From NCBI GenBank assembly GCA_003427395.1, contig BFEA01000208.1:1293331-1357330 (forward strand): 64,000 nt of DNA, read 5' to 3'. The notes below the pieces were generated by a model that was not told where the DNA came from, ran no database searches, and saw nothing but the letters and a program-made list of their open reading frames with translations. The stretch is from Chara braunii (Eukaryota; Streptophyta; Charophyceae; Charales; Characeae). The position numbers and the translations under genes are program-made. Each line of letters begins with the position of its first letter. The first letter of the stretch is position 1. Shown here piece by piece: positions 23,740-36,700 of this stretch.

Positions 23740-24068
23740 CATTTCGTCAAAATTGACATCTTTTATTTTTTGAACGAAATTGAAATTGGTCGAAAACTCG
23801 TCAAAATTTGTTGTTCATGAGGGTCCGGCGTTTGTAAAACGTTGAACCCCTGGTTGTACATGGACCTAGTTTGACACCAGGTACCTCCAGGCAGTCCTGC
23901 CTGGAGGTGCCTGGTCTCAAGCTAGGTCTATGTACCGCCAGGGGTTTCAGCGTTTGTAAAACGTTGGACCCTCCGGAACAACAAATTTTGACGAGTTTTC
24001 GGCCAAAAAACTCGGTTTCAATTTTGTTCAAGTTCAAAAAATAAAAAATGTTCATTTTGACGAAATGG
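23740..24068. mobile_element. TTTCGTCAAA-family foldback MITE, second intact copy
   Basis: ATTTCGTCAAAATTGACATC at the left pairs with TGTTCATTTTGACGAAAT at the right. The inner arms (cgaaaactcgtcaaaatttg and its complement near 23983-24002) and the centre GGTACCTCCAGGCAG/CTGCCTGGAGGTGCC form an almost uninterrupted long hairpin. It is about 70 nt longer than the 22.7-kb copy, mainly because of the central block. Confidence 0.7.
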
Positions 24069-24079
24069 TCTTTCAATAG

Positions 24080-24198
24080 GCTTTGTTCCACCACTCACAA
24101 AATGTGCAAAATAAAAATAAACCTTCTGCTAGAATATAGAAAAATACACTGCTATTTCTTTTATTTTTTGTGTGCTAGGAAAGTAGTGGAGTGAGGCT
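24080..24198. mobile_element. Compact Harbinger-like MITE
   Basis: The left end GGCTTTGTTCCACCACTCAC with AAAATGTGCAAAATAAAAAT pairs with the right end AAGTAGTGGAGTGAGGCTC. The family motif CTTCTGCTAGAATATAG is inside. At about 120 bp it is among the shortest members. It begins only about 12 nt after the preceding foldback element. Confidence 0.6.
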
Positions 24199-25090
24199 CA
24201 ATGTCACAGACAGTGGCTGATCCATGTGGTGGTCTAGTTATGTGCTACCGGACTCATAATTCCCAATAGAATATACAAAAATGGCGTTTTTTCTCTTGAT
24301 AAGACGCAAGATTTCAAACCGGTGAAGCCCCAAAGAAAATTTTTGTTTTGCGCCACACTCAAATAAAGATAAGGAATTTCTCAAGTTAAGCAGGTGGAGC
24401 AGAAACCTTAGATTTCATTAAACGTTTGCTAGTATGACTACTCTCGATTATCACGGATTCGACGATAGAAAACACTACCTAAGGATATAAAACACTCTTT
24501 AATTTCAAAATATGAATAAAAAAAAATGTTTGAAATAGTGAGTCAACCTAAGAATGAATATTTCAAGGAAGTTAGCAAGAGTCTATCATGAACCTTGAAT
24601 ATAGAAAAGGGTCAATATTCCAGGTGTTTTGTTTGCAAGAATGACAAAAATCGACATAGTATTTTTTTTTCTATCATTCTTACTATTTAAAATATTTTTT
24701 AAAAATTCTTGAGTGACATTACATAGTAGACTAACATTATATTCACTTACCCCAAGATAAAAAAAACCGTACAACTGACGAGGGATTGTTTCCTACTATG
24801 TCCTCCTTGTAACCAAACTTGAAGCAATAATGAACCTTCCAAGATGAACTGTTTTTTGCAATCTTACCATACATCCTAAGTCTCAATGCACATAAGAGTA
24901 ACACAATCTATAATTTTTTGAAAGACTTACACAAGGATAAGACTAATCATGCTCTGCATATCTATTTCGAGGAAATTATCGAATTCGGTTGGGGCTTCAC
25001 TTAGACCACCGCAGCCTACAGTAGGATTCTCGGAGAGTTAGGGCCGCAGAAAATGGTCGGGCGGCGACAAAGAGGTGCAAGCGGGTCCAG
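24199..25090. other. AT-rich, no gene recognised
   Basis: No ORF above 62 codons and no repeat boundary stands out. The phrase 'agcaggtggagcagaaacct' at 24389 is the reverse complement of 'aggtttctgctccacctgct' at 23458-23477, so a diverged inverted duplication spans the two foldback elements. Confidence 0.4.
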
Positions 25091-25094
25091 TCCC

Positions 25095-25700
25095 TCAATT
25101 TTTAAGTGTCAACTTTGGCGATTTTTCGTACTCGAAAAAATTAGTGAAAAATTCTGAAAAATTTGGATCCTGTAGATTAGATTATGATCTTTCATGAAAA
25201 ATACCAGAGAAATTAAAAAAAACTATTTCGGAACATGAAATAAATGTCGTGCCAATTCCTTACATTTTTTATATTTGTCACTGTACTGCGTAAGGGCCAA
25301 CGGAAAAAGTACCCCAACTTCCACGATTTTTTGTGCTAAAGAAAATGACTCAAAAACTCTGAAGGTCGAAAAGTTTCTGGGTTTTGTCATGGTCTTTCCA
25401 GGTAAAATATTTTTAAAATTAAAAACAATATTATAGATCATGAAATAAATTTCTCTCCGATTCATTTCATTTTCTATTTTTGCCACTCTACCACATGTGG
25501 GCCAACGGGAAAAGTACCTCAAGTTCAACGATTTTTCATGATCAAAATGATATGTCAAGAAATCTGAAAATTGAAGGGTACGTAGATTTGGTCGTGATCT
25601 TTTCAGGAAAAATGTTTATATAAAAAAAAAAATGTCAAAATCGCGAAATAAATCGCAGTGGCAACTTGATACATTTTTTAATTTTGACACTATCCTCTCT
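25095..25700. repeat. About 205-bp tandem repeat, three diverged copies
   Basis: Units share 'cgatttttcgtactcgaaaa', 'tgatctttcatgaaaaat', 'catgaaataaatgtcgtgcc' and 'gggccaacggaaaaagtacc', with copies beginning near 25097, 25290 and 25500. Similarity is roughly 65-75 percent by eye. It ends about 190 bp before the tail of the minus-strand large element. Confidence 0.7.
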
Positions 25701-27419
25701 CTCCCCACGCTGTTACTGGTAACCATTTTTTACATGTACTACTGACTTTAGGACATAGAAGTAGTGGTGGTTTAACGCTCAGAGTTTTTTCTTTTTCTTT
25801 CGTTGTTTCCACTGAATCCGAGGTCCGGACTAGTGTTGAGGGCATTAGTCCCGCATACCGTGGCGGTTTTGGGATTCTCTTGACTGTGTGATGCAGAAAT
25901 CGAACTAAACGTACTATAACATGCACACGCCACTCTGACCGAGTGCACCAGCTATACCTTTCACGGCGCCCCTTACGACGGGATAGGAAGCTGTGAGGTA
26001 CAACTTACCTCCACCTAAGGAGTTGTCTCCATACTTAGATAAGTGTATCCCTGTTGAGCTACTGACCCCCATCAGAAGATTTTTCCTTGCAATTGCAGAG
26101 GTAGGTCAGGCGAGGGTGTTTTCTTGTCAGTTGTAGCATATGTGTACATGTGGTAGAATGTCTAGGATTAAACCATAAATGTGTCGATCACAAAGCATTG
26201 ATCTCTTAAACCAGTTAGCGAATTGGATCAACACAATGCGATATGCTTTCATGTTTGTCACGCTTCGACTTCTGCACGTCAATATTTTTGCGTTTAGTCT
26301 CATAACCTCTTCGTATTGTAGTTGAAACTGATCTGTGTGAGCTCATAAGTATATACATTGTGCTCATTTGTGTTATGACATAAAGTTAAAATATGCTTGG
26401 CCTTACAATTTGCAATCGAGGCGATGTTGTACTTACTACCCATAAACTTGCGATATTTTATTAATCTAAGAAACACATACAATACTCAAGTGTCAGTTGA
26501 AGAATGTCTCAAGTACTACTTCCGTGACATTGCATTGCTGAAGAATAAGTCATTAAGGCGTCGAAGTGACTTGCCCATGAGGTAAGGTCGCGTGAGTATA
26601 TGGCAACTAGATGTCCTTTTGGGGATGACCTCATGTGATAGACAAAGAACTTGAATCCAGTCGCGGACCAAACATCCAACTGTTATCATTTAGAATCTGA
26701 AAAATGGGTCCCTTAGCTTAGTCGAGAGTTAATCGGACTGAACTGTGTAGTCCAACTAGTATACCACCTACCATTATATATAGGTTGCTAACATAGGTAA
26801 GGTTATATAGCAGATAAAATGGTTACTCTCATTTTCACAAGTGCACTCTACCCAGTGATTCCTTACATATGTTCATTCTACAACATTCAGACCTGCAAAC
26901 AAATTTAGACATAAATATCATTATATAATAAGGCCAACCACTTATTATATTTCACCATTCCCCACACTCCCCAGAATCACTCTCATCTTTACACTCTTCA
27001 ACAACTTTTTATGCCCATGCCCTTTCAGTCAAACCGTTTAAGGAAACCATTAGGCAAAAACCTAAAGAAATATCTTGCACCCATAAGCTACAATGTTTAG
27101 CTCCAATGTTAAGCTATGAAGAGGTTGAGTCACAAATCGGCATGTTACTAAACAATAATAGCAATGTAGGTTTTCAATAAACCTTATCGAAACACCTTGC
27201 ATGTTTATATTAGTCTTCCACCTGCGTTGCAACACAGATAAAAATCCAAAGCGACATGAAAGGTAAACGAAGGGAATCTCATTCTCACAGTCTGATCTTA
27301 CTCTCCAATTTACCCTACTTTATTTTTATAGTTGACACTAGAGAATGATTAGGATTCTAGCAACATTTCCCTCATAACAGGAGGCTCACAAAACTCTTAC
27401 TAACTTAAGTCTAAAAAGT

Positions 27420-27970
27420 CTCTCCGTCTATCGAACTAACTAAAAAATATAACAATTGTTTCTAATATAGCAATAATTCGGTCAGTATTCCCCTTAGGAA
27501 TGTAACTTCCTAATGATCCTAATGAAACCAATTCTAACTAAATGTTGCAAAATTTAAATATTATCAAAAACGTGACTAATCTCCCCGATTTAGTAGAAAG
27601 TTTGGTAACATTTCTTCGAGAAACGACTCCCCAAAGTTCTTACTAAACCCGACTTTGGATAGTTTTACATCTACGAACTTGACGAAAAACTTAGCTAATT
27701 CCTCTAATTTAGTAAAACATTTTTACAGCACCATCTTTAGAGAAGGACTCCAAAGACTTTTGCAAATTCAAATTCCAAGCTAGTCAGAAATTTAGCTAAC
27801 TTTTTTTATTCAATAGAAAATTTGGTGGTAGTTCCTTTATGAAAGTGGACTCCCAAAATCATTACTAAGCCGCATTTAAAATAGAATTGCAAAAAATTAT
27901 ACATTTAATTATCGGCAAGAATTTCCTTGGGAAAGTGGATTTCCAAAATTCTTACAGAGTTTGATATACA
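27420..27970 (-). repeat. Array B of large element copy 3
   Basis: Diverged units of about 110 nt carry (plus strand) 'gactccccaaagttcttact' or 'gactcccaaaatcattacta' with an adjoining 'tttagtagaaagtttggt'. Their complement resembles the GGGAGTGCTGCC-AAATTT unit of copies 1 and 2. Four units are discernible. Confidence 0.5.
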
Positions 27971-28299
27971 AAACAAACCTTCAGACTTGGGACTGAGTTG
28001 AGGCTTTGAATACCCGAAATGTTTACTAAGAAATAGTTCAACCTGTAACTTAACTCAAAGCTTGAGAACTAACTCTTCCCATCTAGTAGTATTTTATCGA
28101 CGGCTCAAACACGTGGTGAGCATCTTTACTACTTATGTATCAAAAGAAAAACATGACATCACTTTCTTATCTACTATTGTTCCAAAACATTCATCAACAT
28201 GCGATCGTTGGTCGTGTATCTTACGTAATGTTTTCGCTTTGCATTCCATAGAGATGAGCATAGATCTATAATGATCGAGCTCAACTTTCAGAAACTAAA

Positions 28300-29992
28300 A
28301 AAAAATGCAACTAGACGGTACATACCTATTATCAACTTCATTATTTCAAAGAATAAACAACTGAGCGATCCACTGTATGATCAAACTCGGTATTTTATAG
28401 GATTAAAAAACATACAACTGAGCGGCCCAAGTTCTAGGTAAGCCCAACCTTTTCAGAAAATAAAGAAACATACAACTTAGCGACCCACACCGTGGTCAAA
28501 CCCAACCATTTTAGAAAGTATGTCAATCACACAACCAACTAGACAACCCACAATGCGGTTGATCTCAACGGACTAAATCCAAAAGAAACATACAACTAGA
28601 CGACCCTCATTTTGGTCAAACCTAGTTTTTATGAGAGATAAGGTTAGTCACATGATCAACTAAGTGACCTACACTTTGATCAAGGCAAACAGTTCTAGTC
28701 TAAGCAGTAAATCAACTAAGTAATCCCGACCATGATCGAGTCCAACTCTTTCTAAGATAAAAGGTATGCGTCATACGACCAACTAAGTGACCCATACTAC
28801 GGTCATACAATGTGGCTCTAATTCAAAACAAACAAGCAATTAGTCGATTCATATTGTGCTAAAGTTCGAGTCTCTACAGAAAAGGCAATGTAAGTCATAC
28901 ACCGAACTGCCCGACCCACACAGTAGTCAAGTTCGGAGGCTTTAATTTAGTACATAATGCTTGACAATGTTTCGTTGAAATGGTTTATGAATTCATTATA
29001 AACTTAGTCAATGAACAAATAAGTGGTGTACCAACAGTTAAACATTGATGTTTTTCTTTCATCTTTGTCACTTTTATGTTTTTGTTATTTTGACACAATT
29101 ACACGATCCACACTCTGATCAAACCTAACTCTTGCGAAAGGAAGCATGTAAGTCGTATTGCGAACTGAATGACCCACATTGTGGTCTAGCCCCATAGCTT
29201 AAGTTGAAATAAACAAACAAGAAGGTGATCCACATTATGATCAATCATAGCAGGCAATCAGATGATCCACATTGTTATCGAGTCTAACCCTTTTTAAGAA
29301 TGTATGTGACTTAAACAATCTTTTGGGTGACTCGCGTTGTGGCCAATCCAATGGTTTCAATCAAAATAAACAACGAACTAGATGATTCATGCTATGATCA
29401 AACCTTGCTCGTTCCGTTGAAGAAAAAAAATGAGTCATACAACCCTGTGAACGACCCGCAATATGATCAAACGCAAATTCTACCATCAAAATAAACAAGC
29501 AATCAGGCGACTCACACTATAGTTAAGCTTAATTTTTTAGGGAAGTAAAGAGTAAGCCAAACAACCAACTACGAGCCCCTTACTATGGGCATGGTCAAAC
29601 CCGCTGACCTCAGTCAAAAAGACAAAGTATGAGATAAGGCTATCCACATTATGATCAAGCCTGATCCTTTTCGAACAACAGATGAGTAAGTCATACAACC
29701 AACTAAGTGACTCACATTGTGAGTAAGTCATGTGACTTCAATTCAAAAGAAACAAGCAGCTAAGTAAAACACATTATGATCAAGTGTAGCTCTTCCCCAA
29801 AAACGAATGTAAGTTACACAACTAACTGAACGACCCACACAATGGTCAAGCTTTGTAGCTTCACCTCGGCTTCAATAAGTAAGCAACTAGGCGATCCAGA
29901 TTGTAATCAAGGCTAACTCCGTAAGGAAGAAAAGGGATATCAGTCAAACAATGGTTTTTGCGACTTATATAGTGAATAAGCCCAACGGCTTC

Positions 29993-30023
<31 letters not shown>

Positions 30024-30500
30024 CAGGCAACTAGGTAATCCACACAGTAATCAAACCCAACTCATTTTAGTAAAAAAAACTCGGAGATGTGTAAGTCAAA
30101 CACAACGAGTCATTTCATACAGTGATCAAACCACACTCTTTCAGAAAAAAAATGTAAATCAAACAACCATATGGCGACTCGCACTGTGGTCAAGCCTGGA
30201 GGCTTCAATCAGATGAACAAACAACCAGGTGACTCAAATGTAATCAAGCCTGACATTTCAGAAAGTGAGAATGTAAGTCGGATAACCAACTCGGCGACTC
30301 TCACTGTGAGCAAGTCAAATATCTTTAATCAAAATAAACATATGATCACAGGCAAGCGATCCACACTGTGACCAAGAATGACCACTTTAGAAAAAAAATC
30401 ATAAGTCAAACAACCATTTGAGCGACTCACACTATGGTCCAGCCTAGTGGCTTTAATCAAAATAAGCATACGTGGAGATGACCCACACTGCGATTAAGCC
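28300..30500 (-). repeat. Array A of large element copy 3, long and degenerate
   Basis: About 2.2 kb of diverged repeats. Plus-strand landmarks are 'cgacccacactgtggtcaa', 'tcaatcaaaataaacaagcaa' and 'tcaaacaaccaactgagcga', giving a basic unit of about 75-80 nt that alternates in two versions (a period of about 155 nt). More than 20 basic units can be traced. An A-run of about 25 nt interrupts it at 29999. No frame is conserved across units, so it is satellite-like rather than coding. Confidence 0.75.
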
Positions 30501-30504
30501 GACG

Positions 30505-31116
30505 GTCTTCCCCCGAACAAAATGCACGTTCATTATTTACGAATACAATGCAAAGAGTGTGTTGTATCTTAATATGACGCATGCGCATTACACAACAAAT
30601 TTAGGGTACCAACATTTGAAAATGAGGCGCACAAACGTTTTTTACTATATGTGATGACCTGTGAAAAATAGAAGAGCCCTGAAAGAAAGGAGCCACTTTC
30701 CGAGTATTGTGGTCTTGTTGCCACCAGACTTAGTATATGAATAATTGGACCCAATACCAGTTCTACGTACCATTCGAGTTGTGTAGTGTAGTGTGTACCA
30801 CAGTATTTGAATAGGGAAAAAAATTAACTCATAAGTTTTAAACAAGCTGCCTCCAGTCATTCGAACCCTACGCAAGTAAATGCACACTGCTGACGAAACT
30901 CGGGTCATGCTTGAGCAAAACACCAGCCCATGGTAATTCCAATAGAACAGTCGTGTGTTCTATTTGAATCAAACACACTTGTTTGAATATAATAGATTTG
31001 CACATTCTTTGAATACAACATACCGTACTATTTGGATTTGACGGAGCAACTTTGAGAAATCGATTTTTCCTGGGAAAGTTAAATAGTACATACGTGCGTT
31101 TTGTTCGGGGGAAGAC
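30505..31116. mobile_element. Long CCGTCTTCCCCCGAA-family MITE
   Basis: GTCTTCCCCCGAACAAAATG at 30505-30524 followed by CACGT pairs with ACGTG then CGTTTTGTTCGGGGGAAGAC at 31097-31116, giving 25-nt terminal inverted repeats with one mismatch. The ends are those of the TA-flanked family at 0.75, 49.8, 50.6 and 59.5 kb, but the interior is about 560 bp longer and not palindromic. The 92- and 105-codon minus-strand ORFs inside have no recognisable transposase motif. It interrupts array A of copy 3. Confidence 0.7.
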
Positions 31117-32399
31117 TGTAGCCTGCGTAGCATCGTGTTTGTATTCGGCAACTAAACCTCCGAACACGATCATTAAACAAAACAAAAGAACTTTCTCATA
31201 AGAATCTGAAAATAAATATATATTATGTAAAATAATAGTGGAAACAATGTTTGTCTGGAAGGAATGTTCAAATTCTTAGCCAAATACGAGTTAAAAATAA
31301 AAATAAAAAATTAGTTAAAAATAAATAAATCATTGGGCGATTCTCATGCCCGTTCGGTCCTTCTCGGCGAGGTACCCAGGCGTTACGTTTCGGGGGTTGT
31401 GACACCCGAAGTACCTGGGCATGCCCAAAAAAAATATATTATTATTTTTTTTTTTATGCTATCACGGAGGATACAAAATTCATACTCATTACGTTTTTTG
31501 CAAGTTGGTTGTCAAAAGGGGGGGGGAAGAGGTAGAAATTGGTTTTAAAGAGGCTAAAGAGGATTGAAGGGGGGTGCCTTAGTATGATTCTATTATTTTC
31601 TTTTTTATCTTCGATTCTGTGAGTAATTATAATGTGACCCTCAACCAAAAGTCGATTGTATAGCAGTTCTACACAATTATTCTTATTTTTGTTTTTTTTT
31701 GTTTTTCTTCTTCTTTCGTTGGGGCTATCAAAAAGTCTGAAAACCCTCCCGAGGGTCATGCCTGACCGAGCACCCGAGAGTGTTACGAGACATTGGGTGT
31801 TCGGGCGCCAGTAAAAACATCATGTAAAAAATTAAGAAAATAAAAGTTCGGCCGAACACGCTCGAGAGGTGTTTGACCGAACACCTGAACGTGTTCAGTC
31901 GTTCGTGAAAGCTTCGAACACGTTCGGTGTGCTACACAGTTGTATCCCTTTTGGGAAAAGGTTAGTCATGCATGCTCGATATTCAAATTGCCTAACTAAG
32001 GCATACACATTCTAGTAAGTGAAACGCTGAGATCATGCACACACATTTAACGAAAACCAAACGCACAATCTCAACCAGCTCAATGATATCCAACCCAAAT
32101 GTGATTCAGATGCAAGGGTCGAACCAAGTAATTCAATTCCAGCTAGATGAATTGGATAAAGAAAGAATGTCATTTGGACCAATCCACACCTTTGTCTAAC
32201 CAAACATCTAAGAATGATTATTTCTCTTCCTTTCTCATCTTAATCATAATGTCATTTTATTTCATTACTAACCATGCGTAGTGAGTTCACTAATTCTTAA
32301 CCTGACATCATGGAATAAAATTAGGGAACAATCATTATAATATTAATAGACCAACCCCAGTTTAGATCATTTCAGAGTCAAAGTACCACTAGTAAGGAT
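31117..32399. other. No gene; repeated CGAACACGTTCGG motif
   Basis: 31740-31935 contains at least five variants of 'cgaacacgttcgg' or 'accgaacacctgaa' in both orientations, giving small palindromes. 31340-31430 has a partial inverted match around 'gtacccagg' and 'cctgggcat'. The rest is AT-rich without ORFs. Confidence 0.45.
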
Positions 32400-32513
32400 G
32401 AGGGATGCAAGTGTTGTATACCATCGCCGACCTCAATGTTATCTGCCTCTAGAGTCTCACCTATACTCCGGAAGGGCTCACTCAATCACTTGGGTAGCTT
32501 GAGGTCTCACGGC

Positions 32514-33717
32514 CAACAAAAAAATACCCACAAGAAATAAAAGTTGAAAAAGCATTCCACTGAAGAAAAAAAATCCGTCATATTTAAAATTATCATTCCA
32601 ATGTTTGCCCAATTCTAAAATTTTCAGATTTATTTGATAAATTCATGTCTAAAAATGAGTTTTCTCTTCCAACTATATCTATTTGTTGAAGATGGAATGG
32701 AAGTCTGAACGAGTTTATGAAATATCTTAATTAAACTTTCATTCTACGACAACAAATATCTTCTAATTTAGATTGTATTAACTTATTTATGACTGAAAAT
32801 CCATATATAGAATGATAGTCAAATTAAAATATTTCATAAACTCATTCAAACTTCCATTCCATCTCTAGCATGCAGTTCAGATAAGAAGGGATGCCCTCAT
32901 TATTGGAATGACAATTTTGAAGTAAGACGAAAGATTTTAAAAAGTGGAATGTCATTTTTAAAAATGGAATGATAATTTAAAATATAATTTTACAACATAA
33001 GTTTTTTTTGGAATTAAACAATCATTCTAGAGTAAAATTATATTTTAAGTTTTAAATTTTCACTCCATCTTAAAAAATGTCATTCCACTTTTAAAATTTT
33101 ATGTCTTACTTGAAAATTTTCCTTTTAAGAATAGAGTATCCCTTCTAATTTAAATTACATGCTAGAGATGGAATGAAAGTCTGGATGAGTTCATGAAATA
33201 TTTTAATTAAATGTCATTTTATATAAGGATTTTTAGTCATAAATGGGTTAATCCAATTCAAATTAGAAGATATTTGTTATAATAGAATGAAAGTTTAATT
33301 AATACATTTCATAAACTCATCCAGACTTTCATTCCATCTTCAACAAATAAATGTAGTTGGAAGCGAGAACTCATTTTTAGACTGAAACTTATCAAACAAA
33401 ACTGAAAATTTTAGAATTTGATGAACATGAGAGTGATATTTTTCTAATGTGAAAGTTTAATTAATACATTTCATAAGCTCATCCAGACTTTTATTCCATC
33501 TTCAACAAATAGATGTAGTTATAAGCGAAAGTTCATTTTTAGATCGGAACTTATCAAATAAAACTGAAAATTTTAGAATTTGATGAGCATGAGAGTGATA
33601 TTTTTCTGATATGAAGGATTTTTTTTTTTATGGAATATTTTTTCAACTTCAACTTCTTGTTGAATTTTTTTATTGTACTATAGAATGATTATTTAATTAT
33701 AGAAAATATTTTTGTTG
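32514..33717. mobile_element. CAACA-ended long foldback element
   Basis: The left arm (32514-32990) and right arm (33060-33717) are extended reverse complements, joined by a short AT-rich centre. Ends read CAACAAAAAAATACC at the left and the complement of CAACAAAAATATTTTC at the right. The right arm carries an internal tandem duplication of about 165 bp (33283-33450, 33451-33615). A deletion derivative lies at 41443-41963. No coding capacity and no clear target-site duplication. It lies against the header of copy 3 of the large element. Confidence 0.75.
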
Positions 33718-36700
33718 ACGTAGAAGATCAACCAAAATCTTTTTTGAATAATCCTGACAGAAATAATATTTGAGACGAAAAAAAACATAAGAGTCACTCA
33801 AAATGATCTAGTGTACAAAGGGGTCACTCAAACACTTGCAAGAGAGTCTTCGAGTTGCACAAAGTTCAATACCACCGAGTAGCAATGCATCAATGTACCG
33901 ATGAAATCAACCTAAAAAAACAACAACCACATCACTAGTATCCTCCACGTAACTGTAACGGCACATGCACCGTCTGTGACAATAGTCCCAACAAAATGGT
34001 TTTCATCGGTCAATCACCCCGCAACTGTGATAGTTGCCCATAACCCTAACAAATGTCCACTGTCACAGAGACAATCACGACAATGGTAGTTGTCGCTCGC
34101 CCAAGGCAACTTCAACACTCCTTGCAGCTGGTAGTAACCTCCTCGACTCGCAAAGCAGTTGGTACGTCCAATGACAATCCCTCAGAATGACGGATACAAA
34201 AACAAATAGAAGTAACCTGGAAATAAGGTACGTGTCTGATAAGTAACTTAAGTCAGCAGACGTGCTCAACCAACTCAACGCCTTCCAGCTGAATCAGAAG
34301 AAAATCCATCAGACTGAAAACTGTTGATGTCTGATTCAACGTGAGCTCGCACGCCCCGTCAGACCTACAGTAACCAGGGACCACCATTTATAGAATCAAG
34401 ATAAAGATCTCAATTTTTTTGCCCCACTTTCTCTAAGCCCAATGAGATTGAAAACGAGCATGTATCGTTGCGCACCGACCAAGTAAGTCGCCTACATTTT
34501 TCATTATTTTCCTCACAAATCTTCATTTCCCTCTTCTTGCTATCTCTTTACCTTCCTCTCTCATGCCTTACACGGCGTCGGCTGCTATGGTATATCTACC
34601 ACCATATCTAAAAACAGTCCCCTCTCTCAATGTTTTCAACTTACTACGTGGCTACCGATGCTCTAGACCCAAAAACTTCAACACGCTCAACAGTACCCAT
34701 TTTCATAAAACTCATTCACCAAGTCAAGTGGACCTGTTTACCCTGAAAGTGTTGTCATGATCGTAACTCTCACTCAATACTATTTGTTCACACTTTGCGG
34801 TCTCCAACCATCTACCCCCTCCTTATTGTTGAGCTCACCGCTTCTGCAGTCACCCAATTCAACCATGGAGTTATCCCTCGGTGCGAGGTGGGATACACCT
34901 ATGCAACCTAAGACACTTAATCCACCCCGCTCACAAGGAACATGATGCAACCACAGCAGTTGAAAGGAGCAAAAGGATACAAGGGAAATGAGGAAGAAGG
35001 GGAAAAAAAAAGAAAAAAAGAAAAAAGGAAAACAGGAAATGACAGATAAGAGAGAGGGAAAAAACTTTTCCTAGTACTTTTATCCGAGCATAGCCCAGAC
35101 TAGTACTTCTCCAAACGTAGTTCAATTTTGACCATTGCTACAATCAAAGTTCAGTTGAAGACTTTAGTGCTCGCTCGTTACATTCCTTGTGCCTATGAAT
35201 TTGTTGTCCAAGCGGATGGATCGATCGACTCTTCGTCTCTAGTAAGACCTAAGTTCGGCGAACGTTTTGCACTACAACTTGTTGTGAACTTTCACCCGAG
35301 TCCCTTCGTGTTTCGCTTTGTCTACTCATAGCCTACTTGCTTAGGACCCCAAAGAGTTGAGTTTACAGTCGAATCTTTCTCAAAAGATCATCGTGCCCAA
35401 CGCCAACAATTGAGGCAAGTCGCAAACGATTCCGAGTAAGCGCTCGCTTGCCTTCTCCATTACCTTCCTCAACTTATCTTGTCTTCCCCTTATTGTTCCG
35501 ACTCGCTTTCCATTGCTCCGCCAATCGTCTGCATGCGATCGAGATACCCACCAGGCAAGTGTCACTTTTCCTTCCCGTATTGCTGCTTACTCCAACTCTC
35601 GAATAGTCGACTATGCTTTGGCGGGCAACTCACTCAGGTCCCTAAACTCGAGAGTGAACCAAAGTTTGACCTGCTCCCCTGCATCGACAAGGGAGATGTA
35701 ACTCTTCCTATTTTATTTACCTTTTTTTTCTCCTCTATCTTAGTCCAATTGCTCATTTTTTTATACTTTTCCTTCTATTGTCCGAATGTCGGATTCGGCT
35801 CTGAAATGGGATTCTTATGCCCCTGAAAGTATTGAAATGCGCCTTGGTACAAGCTTACTTCCTTATTCGCTCTTCCTTTTTTTGCTTTTCCTCATTCTAA
35901 CTCCCCAAATGGGTTCCTAACGGTCAAACTAACTCAACATTTCAGGTTACTACCACCGAAAACCCACATATCAAATCTCATATTCGACGAAACAATAAAA
36001 GGGCGAACACGCTAACACTTCTCCCTCCTTCCCCAAATTCGTCAACCGTTTTTTTTTTTTTTTTTTTTTCCTTCTTCTCCTCTTTCGTCTTCATCTTTTT
36101 CTTTACCTTTGCCTCAGTTACCGCACCAAAGTTGTGCATCTGTTGTAGTTGTAGCTCGGTAACTCGTCGTACTGCCTGATATCGCCCCACATAAAAATTA
36201 TACTAAAAAACGGAGTTTGTAGCCTGTCGCCCGCTTTGGTAGTCAAGACATACTCAATCATGCCTCCTCCCTCGAGTGCACTAAAACTGGCAGCCCCCTT
36301 AACAATACTCGTATCTAATCGAAATTGTGGCCCAATCCGAATGAATTTGGTTGTTAGGCGGATTGATCATTAGTCCTTCGCCCCTACACCCAAGTACGAT
36401 AGATGATTTGTACCACAAATGCACCCACTAAGTCAATACTCAAATTAGTATTTTACCAAATGCACCCGACCTCGAACTCGACCAAGTCCATTGTGAATAT
36501 CACTGCACTTTTCACTAAGGTCTGGCGTGCAGTTGCACGTTTCTGAATGCGTTCAATTGCCAATTGCAATTACTTTAAGAGTTCAATTGCACCCCAGTGC
36601 GAGTAAAACGGCTTGATTATATGCCTTCTCATATGCCAAAGTCCGACAGACGACTCATATGCCTGTACTGCAATGGAGTTCTACCTCGGCTCGGGATACA

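Larger units (their letters stand above)
25890..32513 (-). repeat. Large modular dispersed element, copy 3 (minus strand)
   Basis: Read on the minus strand, the tail is at about 25950-26050: 'acaacttacctccacc' and 'ttacgacgggatagg' on the plus strand are the complements of the copy 1 and copy 2 tails. A CAGGTGG point lies near 27207, array B at 27420-27970, array A at 28300-30500, and the header at 32400-32513 ('ccggagtataggtgagactctag' type sequence against 'cggagcccaggtgggactctag' in copy 2). A TA-type MITE interrupts it at 30.5-31.1 kb and a foldback element follows the header at 32.5 kb. The outer boundary beyond 33.7 kb is unresolved. Confidence 0.5.

Noticed and set aside
25885-25975. 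Minus-strand tRNA-like patch (A-box- and B-box-like)
   Set aside because: The A-box part aligns with the tail of the large element in copies 1 and 2, so it is better explained as part of that element than as a separate SINE.
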